NCBI RefSeq assembly: GCF_029867415.1
Contig: NC_081185.1
Coordinates: 75,365,553 to 75,429,552 of the forward strand
Direction: 5' to 3'
DNA length: 64,000 nt
From: Vicia villosa
Taxonomy: Eukaryota > Streptophyta > Magnoliopsida > Fabales > Fabaceae
In this document: positions 32,798 through 43,463 of the stretch, one piece after another
How the letters are laid out: every line of letters begins with the position of its first letter
Numbering within the stretch: position 1 is the first letter of the stretch
The notes under the pieces: model-generated
What the model was told of the DNA's origin: nothing
Seen by the model: only the letters and a program-made list of their open reading frames with translations
Databases searched by the model: none
Position numbers and translations under genes: made by a program

Positions 32798-33837
32798 TCT
32801 TAATCTGACGTTGGCTCTAGTTCCGTACTTGTGTGAGGGAATCAGCTTGACGGTAGACAGACAATTCTGAGGATGGAGACAGACAAGGATAAGTTTCATG
32901 GGTAACCTGGATGTATGTATGCGAATGATGCAATTGTTGTTTATATTATTTGAGTTTCAAAGAACTTAAAATATTAATTTGCAAACATTCAAGCATTGGA
33001 TTAAAGCATTGATCAATTTATCATCAAAATCAATCATCCATTTTGGTGGATTAGAGTTTTCACTCCATCAACACCCAAGATCCATTGAGTTTGATGAAAC
33101 TTACGATGTTTACAAAAAAAGACCTCTGAGTTCATTGGAAATCAAAGGAAAAGATTTTTATGAATGTATGAATGCATGAATGCCACATATACAGAAATGG
33201 TAACACAAACATGGTGCACATAAGGTAGGTTCCAAAGTTCAACGTCACGAGCATGAGGTCAAAGAACCAAATATGGGATAGTACTAGGGTTAATCACCTG
33301 CATAACATGTTCTACTGATACGTCAGAGTCCGCATTCTTCTTTCGGATATTACCGACTTGCACAACTGAACTTGTGAGCCAATAATATTCTCAAGAAAAA
33401 CTCGTCTGTGTGTGATTCTCCGCATGACAACTAATCCAAGTCTACACCTGAATAGTTTCTGCATCACAACCTAAAAAGGCCAAGATGGGATAATGGGTTC
33501 TACGGCCAACTCAGCTTCTACAGTTCAATGAAACCAATAATGTTTTCGCAACTGAACTTGCTAAACATATACTACCAGCAAGGAACCTCCACTGAGCGGA
33601 AGGATTCTCATGACAGCTTGTTAAGGACTGAACTCCTTGTATGCCATACATGACTATACCCTCCACCTAATTCTTATGTGTACTTAATCCGGGTTAGGAT
33701 TTGTCCATAATGTATCTCAAGTGACGGAACCACACATATATCCAGAATAGCAAAAAATAATAAAATAAACAAGTATAAGCAAATATTAAAGTGATCAAAA
33801 ACTCTAAGGTAACCCCTCTTTAAAAAAAATTTTCAAG
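32798..33837 (-). other. Ogre#2 leader
   Basis: About 1 kb between PBS and gag with no supported gene. It resembles the Ogre#3 leader near the PBS (the block with AAAACTCTAAGGTAACCCCTC at 33806-33826 parallels 61116-61136). Confidence 0.55.
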
Positions 33838-33855
33838 TCCCTAGGAGAGTCGCCA
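33838..33855 (-). other. Primer binding site of Ogre#2, diverged
   Basis: Minus strand TGGCGACTCTCCTAGGGA, two differences from the Ogre#1/#3 site. Four bases from the LTR end. Confidence 0.7.
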
Positions 33856-34456
33856 ATTCTGTAAACTCGGTTTTTTGAGGCAAACTGACTCCTTGCTCTT
33901 TTTTGTCTTTGATATTTTTTTATTTTATGCAAGAGTCACCACCGACTTTTATTTTGTCCAATATTTAGGAAAGGCATAAAAGAACAGAAAAAAGACCTTT
34001 TGACAGATTTTGGGTTCGGGGGGTTGGTTATACAAAGGGAAGATTTTAAGCACCCTTTGTATCCATGGTTATCCATAGGCTCTTAATTGCTTAGCTCACT
34101 TTTTAAATGCTTTATTGATTTGAAAATAGAAGAAGTGAAGATGGACAATATGTCACATAGGTCTCTGAAGAGTTTCACCGGGAATAATGCCCTTCAAATA
34201 CCAGATGAAAGTTTTGAAAATAGATGAGAAGTTTTGAAAATACGTTGTTTGAAAATGAAAGTGTTTGAGCAAGCAATTAGGAGTTATCTACTCTCAATTT
34301 ATAAGACATTTCCTATGCATTTAATACTTTTCTTAAATGATGGTATGATTAAAAAAAGTAATAAGAGGGAGAACCATAGAGGTGCAAGTGTGCAAAGTGC
34401 TTTTTTTTTAAGTTTTATCTTGATTATTAATGTTTTAGCTCAAAGGTAAAAATATG

Positions 34457-35300
34457 GTCCAAGTGGACAAAAGGAAGATGACGGAAACATAAACAATGCG
34501 TCCAAATGGACAAAGAAAAAATAGCGAAAGCATAAATAATATGTCCAAATGGACAAAGAGAAAATAGCGGAAACATAAATAATATGTCCAAATGGACAAA
34601 GAGAAAATAGCGGAAACATAAATAATATGTCCAAATGGACAAAGAAAAATAGCGGAAACATAAATAATATGTCCAAATGGACAAAGAAAAATAGCGGAAA
34701 CATAAATAATATGTCCAAATGGACAAATAGAAAATAGCGGGAACATAAATAATATGACCAAATGGACAAAGAGAAAATAGCGGAAACATAAATATTATGT
34801 CCAAATGGACAAAGAAAAAATAGCGGAAACATAAATAATATGTCCAAATGGACAAAAAAATAGCGGAAATATAAATAATATGTCCAAATGGACAAAGAAA
34901 AAATAGCAGAAATATAAATAATATGTCCAAATGGACAAAGAAAAAATACCAGAAATATAAATAATATGTCTAAATGGACAAAGAAAAAATGACAGAAACA
35001 TAAATAATATGTCCAAATGGACAAAGAAAAAATAACAGAAATATAAATAATATGTCCAAATTGACAAAGAAAAAATGACAGAAATATAAATAATATGTCC
35101 AAATGGACAAAGAAAAAATAGCAGAAATATAAATAATATGTCCAAATGGACAAAGAAAAAATGGCAGAAATAGAAATAATATGTCCAAATGGACAAAGAA
35201 AAAATAGCAGAAATATAAATAATATGTCCAAATGGACAAAGAGAAAATAGCAGAAATATAAATAATATGTCCAAATGGACAAAGAGAAAATAACATAAAC
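34457..35300. repeat. 43-bp minisatellite, about 20 units
   Basis: Unit of 42-44 bp built on ATGTCCAAATGGACAAAG followed by AAAAATAGCGGAAACATAAATA. Unit starts are seen at 34501, 34544, 34587, 34630, 34672 and so on. TGTCCA AA TGGACA is an inverted repeat. Because 43 is not a multiple of three and the minus strand lacks stops, all three minus frames stay open (up to 280 codons, hydrophobic); these are not genes. Left units carry GCGGAAAC, right units GCAGAAAT, so the array has two blocks. Confidence 0.95.
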
Positions 35301-35799
35301 ATAAATATGATGAATGATAAAATAAAGTATAAAGCAAGAAATATAAAGAACAATATAATAAAATGCGGAATTTAAAGTTAATTGTTAGTATGTTAGCACG
35401 CGAATCATCTTGAAGCTAGTCAAGTATATCCACGATGTTAGTGAAGATCGATGGTGAGTGAATGATGATCTCGGACTTAAAGTTAATGAAAATTTATCAG
35501 AAGCTTGATAGAATCATAGCGACTACACGATAAATTTCCAAAAGTCTTAAATCAACTGCATACAATCTCTGCCATATTTGATCTTTTATTCCAATTCGGG
35601 ACAAAGAAAAAGATAAGAAATAATATCAAATAATATACAAAAATAAATATAAAAACAAATTAAACTTAATTCGATTTTTTTTTGTGATTTTCTTGGTTTT
35701 GCAATTCCAAATTCTTACTCCCTTTGAAACTTAAAACTTGGAAGAGAGAAAAGAAAAGAGAAAACAAAGACTTGGCAATGTTTTTTTTGGTGTTTGTTA

Positions 35800-36746
35800 T
35801 ACATATATTGTTGATGTAAAATATGTATTTTATTGTGGTTGAGAAATAGCATAACTGTGTATGGCTATTGATTATTGTGGTGGTTGATGATTATGACATT
35901 TGGTTGATTTATGTGGGTGATAAGCATGTTATGGTTGATACATGCATTCATAATCATTATGTGGCTGATCCTTGACGATGGTGGATCAGTGGTAGCTAAT
36001 TCCCATTGTGTGGAATTAGTGAGTGGGTGTTGCCGTATCCTTGATGATGGTGGATCGGCGAGTTGGGTTATCCCAGATTTTGGTACCACATGCATATAGT
36101 TGCATTTGCATTAGGTTACTTGTGTTATTATAACATGAATGGAAGATTGTCCAATGTTATAATATGTGATGATTGTGTAATGGTTATGATTTGTTTGGAT
36201 GAATTATGGTGTTGCCTCTTGGTAATGTATTCTATTTGTGTTGTGTGTTGATGAGTACTTCCTGACAATCTGAATATAACGAAATTGGATGAATAATGTG
36301 ACTATGATGTGTTATTGTTTATGATTCGATAACATTTGTTAATTGTGAATGAGACTCACCCTTACTTTGATGATTTCAGATTGGCGAGTAGCGGCTTTTG
36401 GCTCGGTGAGGATTAGCTCATGAGTCAGTTTATTTGGTATAGCGTCGGTGTCATGCTCTGATATTGTAACACTGGGGGAACGTTAGTTTAGAGTTTATGA
36501 TGATACTCTATTTTGTTGTTATTGGAGTAATTTTGTGAGATATTGCATAGATGATGTTATGCTTATCTGTTGATTAATGTTCCGCTGTATAGAAACATGA
36601 TTTTGTTAAATGGATGATTTTCCCCTAAGTGAAGCATGACAATTGATTTATGATAATTTGTTTTAAATTGAATTGTGGCACCCTTGTTTTCATGTTTTAC
36701 TCTGAATTATTTTATTAATTTCCGCGGGGTTTATAAGGGTGTTACA
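35800..36746 (+). repeat. Left-truncated chromovirus-type LTR fragment
   Basis: Ends GGGTGTTACA at 36746 after TTTCCGCGGGGTTTATAAG. Internal blocks match the reverse complement of 568-2368 (for example GGTTGATACATGCATT, CCATTGTGTGGAATTAG). The first half of the LTR, including TGTAACACCC, is missing. The left junction is uncertain, near 35790-35880. Confidence 0.75.
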
Positions 36747-39143
36747 AGTAAGGTGATGTATGCAATGACATAAGATGGAGAGAAATTAAATTGGAATTGA
36801 GTTTGAAACATTAAGACATTAATGGTTAATGGATAGAATTATGAAGTTTGAATAGAATTTGTTGAATGGTGACTTAACAATTCTATCTTATAATATATAA
36901 GGATAATAAATAAAAATTAAAATATAACATTTAAAGATAATATCAAAATAAAAATAGTAAAATCAAGTTACAAGATAATATCAAAATAAAACTTAAATAC
37001 TAATTTTAGTTTAAGACAATAACAAAAATGAAATTAAAAATATAAAATATTATAAAAAAGAAAAACGAGATAATAATAATAACATAACTAATAAAATAAA
37101 TTTAAACAAAAACATGGTTAATTAAAATAATATTAACTAAAATAAAAATTGAGAATGAAGATTTGTAGAAAAATATAAGATAAGATGGTTAGATAAACTA
37201 TTGAAATGATGGTGGAATAAAAATATGGTTAGCTAGAATATTCTATTATAACAAAAAAATGATCATAGTATTTGGACAATTATTAATAAATATGTGATGA
37301 TGAACTTTGAAGATAAAATGGAATATTAGCATTTAATGCTTTAAGTTAAAAAGACTAACCATGGTTTAAAATCTCAAGTGTTTTATTATTCCTTCCAACT
37401 TATGATCATTGCATATCTTGAATGGAATCTTGGCCTTTAGAGATGAATTGGATCATTGCTTGCATCATATGAGCATCTTGGATAATATCTTTGAATTATC
37501 TCACTTTAATTAAATTTTAAATGAATAAAATTTAATTAAAATGAAATAAAAATGTCATGAATCATGGATATGTTGTGAATATCTTTAAACATATGAGAAT
37601 CAAGATTGAATCACAAAAGAATTGGCCTTTTTTGAAAAAAAATCAAATTTTGGTCATTACTTGTTTCATGCATTTTTCCAAAAAAGGTCAACTTCATCAA
37701 GGCATATCTCCCTCAATTTTGATCCTATGAAAGTGTTCTTGTACTTTTTGGAAAACCCAAGATGTCCTCTACAAGCCACTTTGGAAGCGTTTTTGCATTT
37801 GGAGAAGTTATCTTGATGATATGGGCTTTGACAAAAAACTGCTTTTTGTTGACTTTGAAAATGACCTGTAATGTTTTGGCTTATATCTCTTAGGCGGAAG
37901 AATTTCTTGACCTTGGTCCCAACATCAAAGTTGTAGAGAATTGAATTTCCTTGAGAATGAGCTTTCGTTGGAATTTTTCTGATAAATTATGAGAGAGTTA
38001 TGGTCGGTCAAAGTTCAGTTGACTTTTAGGTAAAAAACTCTAATTTTGCAATTTTGAGTTTTGTCAATTTCTGAACTTTTCTTGATGAATTATGATCAAC
38101 CATTGATCAAATGATGAATCTTTTGACAAAATATGGATGTTGACAAAAAATTGCATTTTTGACTGTCTGTTGACTTTTTGGTCAAACTGGTCGTCTGTTG
38201 AGTGTTTGAGCTGTTGACTGTGCGTCTGAGCGAATCGAAGTTTGAAAATTTGCCTGGTGGTACTTTGAGATATATGGAGATCCATGAAATCCATTTGAGG
38301 TCTCAAAAAATCGTTCTCCTGGAAAAAAACAAAAACCCTAGTTAGGGACTGTTTTTGTAGGAGACAGTTATGCGTACCTGATTTTTATGCAGTGTTAAGT
38401 CTCTGTTGATCACGTGATTATCAGAAGACTTCTAGAACAAAATCTTGGAAATTTGAAGTGCGAAAAATTGATTTGACTGATGGTACAAACACGGAGAATT
38501 GCGCTGATAGCGGGTTTGACTGGTAACTAGCTGTCCGGGTATTAACGTAACAGTTAAAGTTAATTTTTTATTTTTGTTTTTGTTGTGTTAATGGTGAAAA
38601 ATTTATTTACCTGAGCTGTTAGAAAAACACAGACATAATAAATAAATAAAATATGCTGTATGCGAACGAAATTACCGATAATAACCTTGAAAAAAAAATT
38701 TAATGCACAGAAAAATAAATATTTAACGCACATAATATTATCTTGATAATTAAACTACCGTACGACAGATAGTACAACATTTAATACTAACAGTACAAAT
38801 ATTACATAATATAATGAACAGTACGACAAATAAAATAAACGGTACACTATTTGAAAGCGAAGGATACAACAAACTTTAAAAATGACGATTAAAAACCCAT
38901 GCTATAAATAACAACATATAGATGAACGGGAGTGTAAGCAACCCAGGTCCACATTTTTCAGGACTATGCAGACAGAAAAAGGACATGATCACCACCAAAA
39001 CAGTGATGACCATAAGAAAAAACGTATCCATCCACTTTGCCATTTTTGCCGGGGAAGAAGAGAAAATAATTATGAGATAGAAGTTTGAGAAATTTGGGAG
39101 ATGAGTGAAATTTGATGTGAGAATTTATGGAAAAAATGAGGAG

Positions 39144-39151
39144 TATTTATA
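39144..39151 (-). promoter_or_regulatory. TATA box of Ogre#2 LTR
   Basis: Minus strand CTCTATAAATACTCC. Same position type and sequence as the boxes of the other LTRs here. Confidence 0.55.
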
Positions 39152-39400
39152 GAGTGAAAAGAGAGAGATAGAGACGTTGAGAATGGAATGGTACCGTTTG
39201 AATAGTAGTAGGATTTGAAAAAAAAGTATGGTAGGTTTTTGAAAAGAAAAGGGGTATAGAATAAAGCTAGGATTTGATTTGAAAGAAAGAGATTTGAAAA
39301 GAAAGGAAGATATTTGAAAAGAAAGAAAAAAAATAATATAGTATAAAAATAAAAAATTAGTGGGAAATAAAACCAATAATAATTTAATTGTTACCAGTAT

Positions 39401-39455
39401 AATCTGAAACCCAGACTCCGCGCCTGCAAATTTTAATTTTGTACCAACTGCGCCA
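39401..39455 (-). other. tRNA-like A/B-box module in Ogre#2 LTR
   Basis: Minus strand TGGCGCAGTTGG (39444-39455) is a very good A box; TGGGTTTCAGATT (39401-39413) is a degenerate B box about 31 bases on. Parallel to the modules in the Ogre#1 LTR and in the same orientation. Confidence 0.45.
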
Positions 39456-39708
39456 GCATTATTTATTTGAAAATAAATCTGAAATAAACAGTGTATGAAG
39501 TGATAAACAGTATTTGGCGTTTATGTAAGAATAAATTTAACAGCGAACCAAAATACTGTATAAAAAATTCTAAAAATTGAGTATTCATAAAATCAGGATA
39601 TTTATGAAATAAAAATCCAAGATTGTATAAAACTCCAAATTTTTAGACAGAAGTTTGTTGACTTCTTTTTGAAAAAAAAGAAAGCGGGCGAATTTTGGGG
39701 TATAACAA

Positions 39709-39768
39709 TAATGATCATAACACTTAGAAAATGATGGGATCTCAGAGGTCAAAAATTGGGGTGCAACA
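39709..39768 (-). repeat. 60-bp terminal piece of another Ogre-like LTR
   Basis: On the minus strand it begins TGTTGCACCCCAATTTTTGA at 39768, a typical Ogre-group LTR start resembling that of Ogre#1, and is interrupted after 60 bases by the Ogre#2 LTR start. It directly abuts the copia gag, which it interrupts. Confidence 0.65.
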
Positions 39769-40719
39769 ATTGCATTCATAGCACGTGACCTTCTTCTTAT
39801 CTTATCTTCTGCTTCCAGAAGATTCTCCTTTCTCAAGCTTCTTAGAACTTTTTAAGTTCTTGAACTTCCTGTGCTTGCTCTTCCAGAGTTGGTTTACCCT
39901 TCTGGAGATCATGGACAGTTCATCTTCTTCTTCTGATTCTGATTCTTCAGAATCTTCTTCTTCAGCCTGAAAAGCGTTAGTGCATTTTTTATAATTTGAT
40001 TTTAACGCAATAGACTTACCTTTCTTCTGAGGTTCATTAGCATCCAGCTCAATTTCATGACTCCTCAGGGCGCTGATCAACTCTTCCAAAGAGACTTCAT
40101 TCAGATTCTTTGCTATCTTGAATGCAGTCACCATTGGGCCCCATCTTCTGGGCAAGCTTCTGATGATCTTCTTGACATGATCAGCTTTGGTGTATCCCTT
40201 GTCAAGGACTCTCAATCCAGCAGTTAGCGTTTGAAATCTTGAGAACATTTTCTCAATGTTTTCATCATCCTCCATCTTGAAGGCTTCATATTTCTGGATC
40301 AAAGCAAGAGCTTTAGTCTCCTTGACTTGGGCATTTCCCTCATGAGTCATTTTCAATGATTCATATATGTCATAAGCAGTTTCCCTGTTAGATATTTTCT
40401 CATACTCAGCGTGAGAGATAGCATTCAGCAAAATAGTCTTACACTTGTGATGATTCTTGAATTCTTTCTTTTGATCATCACTCATTTCTTGTCTTGTTAG
40501 CTTTACTCCTCTAGCTTTCACTGGATGTTTGTAACCATCCACCAAGAGATCCCATAAGTCACCGTCTAGACCAAGAAAGTAACTTTCAAGTTTATCTTTC
40601 CAATATTCAAAGTTTTCACCATCGAATACTGGTGGTCTAGTATAACCATTGTTACCATTTCCATTATGTTGCTCAGCAGAGCCAGATGTAGATGTAGGTG
40701 TTGGATTTTCACCAGCCAT
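39769..40719 (-). pseudogene. gag: Copia gag (UBN2-type), one stop, truncated in zinc knuckle
   Basis: Starts MAGENPTPTSTSG at 40719 and is open for 305 codons to TAA at 39802-39804. It shows the copia Gag capsid pattern: PPVFDGENFEYWKDKLESYF, LYDIYESLKM-like helices, KIIRSLPRRWGPMVTAFK, LEELISALRSHEIELD, then an acidic linker and a Lys-rich tract. In the same frame past the stop, DKKKVTCYECN begins a CX2C zinc knuckle, and there the Ogre-like LTR interrupts. The stop is therefore a point mutation inside gag, not its natural end. The protein would form the virus-like particle. Confidence 0.88.
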
Positions 40720-40789
40720 CTAAACTTTTGTATTTTTCTCTTCCTGAATCTTTTCTAACACGGTTAAGTGCTTGCACCTTAGAACCGGC

Positions 40790-40801
40790 GCTCTGATGCC
40801 A
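40790..40801 (-). other. Primer binding site, copia element
   Basis: Minus strand TGGCATCAGAGC, one base from the canonical initiator-tRNA site TGGTATCAGAGC. Two bases from the LTR end. Confidence 0.8.
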
Positions 40802-40803
40802 AG

Positions 40804-41895
40804 TGTAGTTTTAAAACTCTTAAGATAAAAACAATTTGCACAATGATTTTTATCCTGGTTCGTTGTTAACTAAACTACTCCAGTCCACCCTTGACAAGGT
40901 GATTTACCTCAACTGAGGATTTAATCCACTAATCACACAAGATTACAATGGTTTTCCACTTAGATAACCTCTAAGTCTTCTAGAGTATTCTGATCACACC
41001 TTGATCACTCTAGGAACACAATGCTTAGATAACCTCTAAGACTTCTAGAGAATCCGATCACAACTTGATCTCCTCTAGTTCTTTACAAATGAATGTAAAT
41101 AAATTCTTACAAGAGTTATACAATGCTTCTTAATAAGCTATAATCACAATTGTGATATTTCTCTTAAAGTTTAAGCTTAATCTCACTAAGATATTACAAC
41201 AGTAATGAAGTGAGGTTGGTGATGAAGTTTGAGAGCTTTTGAATTTGACAGCGTTTCTGTATGTTTGCGCAAAGTGTTGTGTTCAGCTTCTCATCAGAAC
41301 TTCTATTTATAGGCGTTTGAGAAGATGAACGTTGGGAGTATTTAATGCGTTACGTGATCCGTACATCATTGCATTTAATGTTTCACTCTTTTGTCAACTA
41401 CCTTGAGCCTTGCTTTTGCTACGTCTACTGACTTTGCCGTTAATAGCTTCTAACGTTCCTTTTGTCAGTCAGCATAGCCTGCCATCTTGTACTTGCTTCT
41501 GATTTGATGTTTGTAGATACAACGTTTGAATATCATCAGAGTACAACAGCTTGGTGCAGAGCATCTTCTTTTCTTCTGACCTTGAAGTACTTCTAGCGTG
41601 ATACCATGAGAACTTCAGTGCTTCTGCTTCTGATCTCAAGTTCTTCTGATGCTTCAATAGACCATGTTCTGATTCTGCTTGACCATCTTCTGATGTCTTG
41701 CCAGAGCATGTTCTGATGTTGCATGCTGAACCTTCTGAATCAGTGCTTCTTGCGCTGATTTTGTGCATACTCTTTATATGATTCCTGAAATGGAAATTGC
41801 ATAGGATTAGAGTACCACATTATCTCATACAAAATTCATATACATTGTTATCATCAAAACTAAGAATATTGATCTGAAAAATTCTTGTTCTAACT
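40804..41895 (-). repeat. 5' LTR of SIRE/Maximus-like copia element
   Basis: About 1.1 kb, from TGTAGTTTTAAAACT at 40804 to GTTAGAACAAGAA (minus strand) at about 41895, beside a (TA)n tract. TATA box TATAAATA on the minus strand at 41304-41311. The outer boundary is blurred by the TA repeat. Confidence 0.78.
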
Positions 41896-41956
41896 ATATA
41901 TATATATATATATATATAAAAGTTAAGTGGGATATAAGATACATCATCAAACCAAA
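41896..41956. repeat. (TA)n tract and short flank
   Basis: About 12 TA units, then AAAGTTAAGTGGGATATAAG, between the copia LTR and the CACTA end. No gene. Confidence 0.7.
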
Positions 41957-42666
41957 CACTAGTGCAAAAATAGCAATATAATTTTAAAATTTACACCCGA
42001 TATACTAAAAACGGGTGTAAATAAGTAACACAATGACAATTTTGTAAATAAAATGTCATTTTAAGTATTATTAGGTGACAATATACACCCTATTTTTTAA
42101 AAATGGGTTTTAATTAAAAATATTATTATAATCAAATCTCAATTAATCCCGTTAAAATAAAAACGGGTGTAAATTTATATAGACTAAAAAAATATATTTA
42201 ATTTTATAACTTAAAATATTTAATCTAAATAGTTAAATACTGTAACAAATTAATAGGTGAATATTAATGGTCTAAACTTATTAGGTGAATAAAATAATCT
42301 AACTCAATTATGTTAATAACTATTTCTTTTAAACACACTAGTTAATTAATAGGTGAATATTAATAATGAAAGAAATTAATACCCTTTTAACCAGAAAGTA
42401 GTAAAGCACCATTCATTTTAACTGAAGAAAAATGAGACTAAAAATAGTTTAAACATAAAATTTACAAAACTGAGATTCACCTCCGAAACGCATGCACGAA
42501 ACTCAAATTCACCGAAACCTAGATTCACGAAACTCTGATTTATCTCCGAAACCCAGATTCACGAACTCAGATTCGCCCATTTCACTGAAACTCTTCTCTC
42601 ATCGAACAACTCATTCGCTCATTTCTCAACTCGCCATCTGTTAGCTAAAGATTTCGACTAAAGAAT
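41957..42666 (+). mobile_element. CACTA (En/Spm) transposon, one end only
   Basis: Begins CACTAGTGCAAAAATAG, a CACTA terminal repeat. Subterminal motifs on both strands follow: ACACCCGATATACTAAAAACGG, GTTAAAATAAAAACGGGTGT and similar, spread over about 230 bp. From 42460 the sequence has loose repeats of GAAACCCAGATTCAC. The other terminus is not in the window; the Ty3/gypsy LTR at 42667 probably interrupts it. No transposase domain is visible. Confidence 0.7.
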
Positions 42667-43353
42667 TGTAATACTTTGGAGTATTGGATCATGATAAAGA
42701 AATGGTTCTCATAGAACTATTTAAGGGTTTTTCTCTTTGTAAGAGATGTTATTCGACCAAGAGTTACTTTTATAATCTTTTACAAGTATCCTTCGACGGA
42801 AGCGTTGGCATAGTTGAAATGCTGAAGCGGGAAGATTTGAAATTCAAATGGAATGGCTTTGTCTAGCGGACGCGTGGGAGCATCTGAAGCGAAGTAAACG
42901 TTCAAAATGTTGAACGTGGCAGACATCTGTTTAATGACCGTTAGGGTCGAAGTAGTATAAATAGGAGTGTTATTTTTTAGATTGGCATGTTCGAATCAAT
43001 ATACTGAAAATTCACAAAAATACTTGAAGTACCAGCGTGAGAGAAAAGAGTCTTTGCTGAAACAATGTATGTGTGAAGAACATCATATTTACATTTCATG
43101 TTATTTGTTCAATGCAAAGTTATATTTAAAAGTCATGTTATTTATGCATTTGCTTTGTTTCGTTTTAAAGTCATTTACTTATTGCAATTTACATTAGAAA
43201 GTTGTATATATTTGCAAACTAGAAAGATTATTGAATATGAATCAAAACACTAAAACACTATTTGACAATGTCCTAGGATCAATCTAGTCGATCCTACGAG
43301 TAACTAGATTGTTTAAACACTTTGGAGGACTAGCGGTTGTTTTTTAGAAATCA
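42667..43353 (+). repeat. Probable 5' LTR of Ty3/gypsy element
   Basis: Possible start TGTAATACTTTGGAG at 42667 and end ATCA near 43353. TATA box TATAAATA at 42956-42963 in the context GTAGTATAAATAGGAGTG. Boundaries are approximate because no second LTR is in view. Confidence 0.5.
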
Positions 43354-43366
43354 ATGGTAAAGAAAT

Positions 43367-43384
43367 TGGCACACCTGGTGGGAC
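43367..43384 (+). other. PBS-like site of Ty3/gypsy element
   Basis: TGGCACACCTGGTGGGAC after the LTR-like segment and about 80 bases before gag. The position is right; the matching tRNA was not identified. Confidence 0.5.
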
Positions 43385-43463
43385 TATGTCATAGTGTTAT
43401 TGTCAAGTGTTTTTTATTTCAATTAGTTTGTAGATTTAGTGTTTTCGTTGCCTTTTGCGTTGT

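Larger units (their letters stand above)
31941..39708 (-). mobile_element. Ogre#2, 5' part of an older Ogre-like element
   Basis: Minus-strand order: LTR (39708-33860), PBS (33855-33838), leader, N-terminal half of gag, then the chromovirus insertion at 31940. The LTR start TGTTATACCCC and TATA box fit the Ogre group. Gag decay and indels indicate greater age than Ogre#1. No ORF1 is seen between PBS and gag. It is inserted 60 bp inside another Ogre-like LTR end. Confidence 0.8.
33860..39708 (-). repeat. 5' LTR of Ogre#2 with internal insertions
   Basis: Ends beside the PBS with a block (GAGTCACCACCGACTTTTAT) shared with the Ogre#3 LTR. On the minus strand it begins TGTTATACCCC at 39708. It contains the 43-bp minisatellite (34457-35300) and a truncated chromovirus-type LTR (about 35800-36746). 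Other parts, for example 36747-39700, are AT-rich LTR sequence with no gene, similar in style to the Ogre#3 LTR (the GGTCAAAGTTCAGTTGACTT block). Confidence 0.75.
39769..41895 (-). mobile_element. Ty1/copia SIRE/Maximus-like element, 5' part
   Basis: Minus-strand order: LTR (about 41895-40804), PBS (40801-40790), gag (40719 onward), cut at 39768 by an Ogre-like LTR. Gag sequence, about 1.1 kb LTR and iMet-type PBS fit the SIRE/Maximus lineage common in legumes. pol is outside the window. Confidence 0.85.

Noticed and set aside
34427..35353. Five overlapping hydrophobic minus-strand frames (108-280 codons)
   Set aside because: They are products of the 43-bp minisatellite, which has no minus-strand stop in any frame; no start context or domain supports them.
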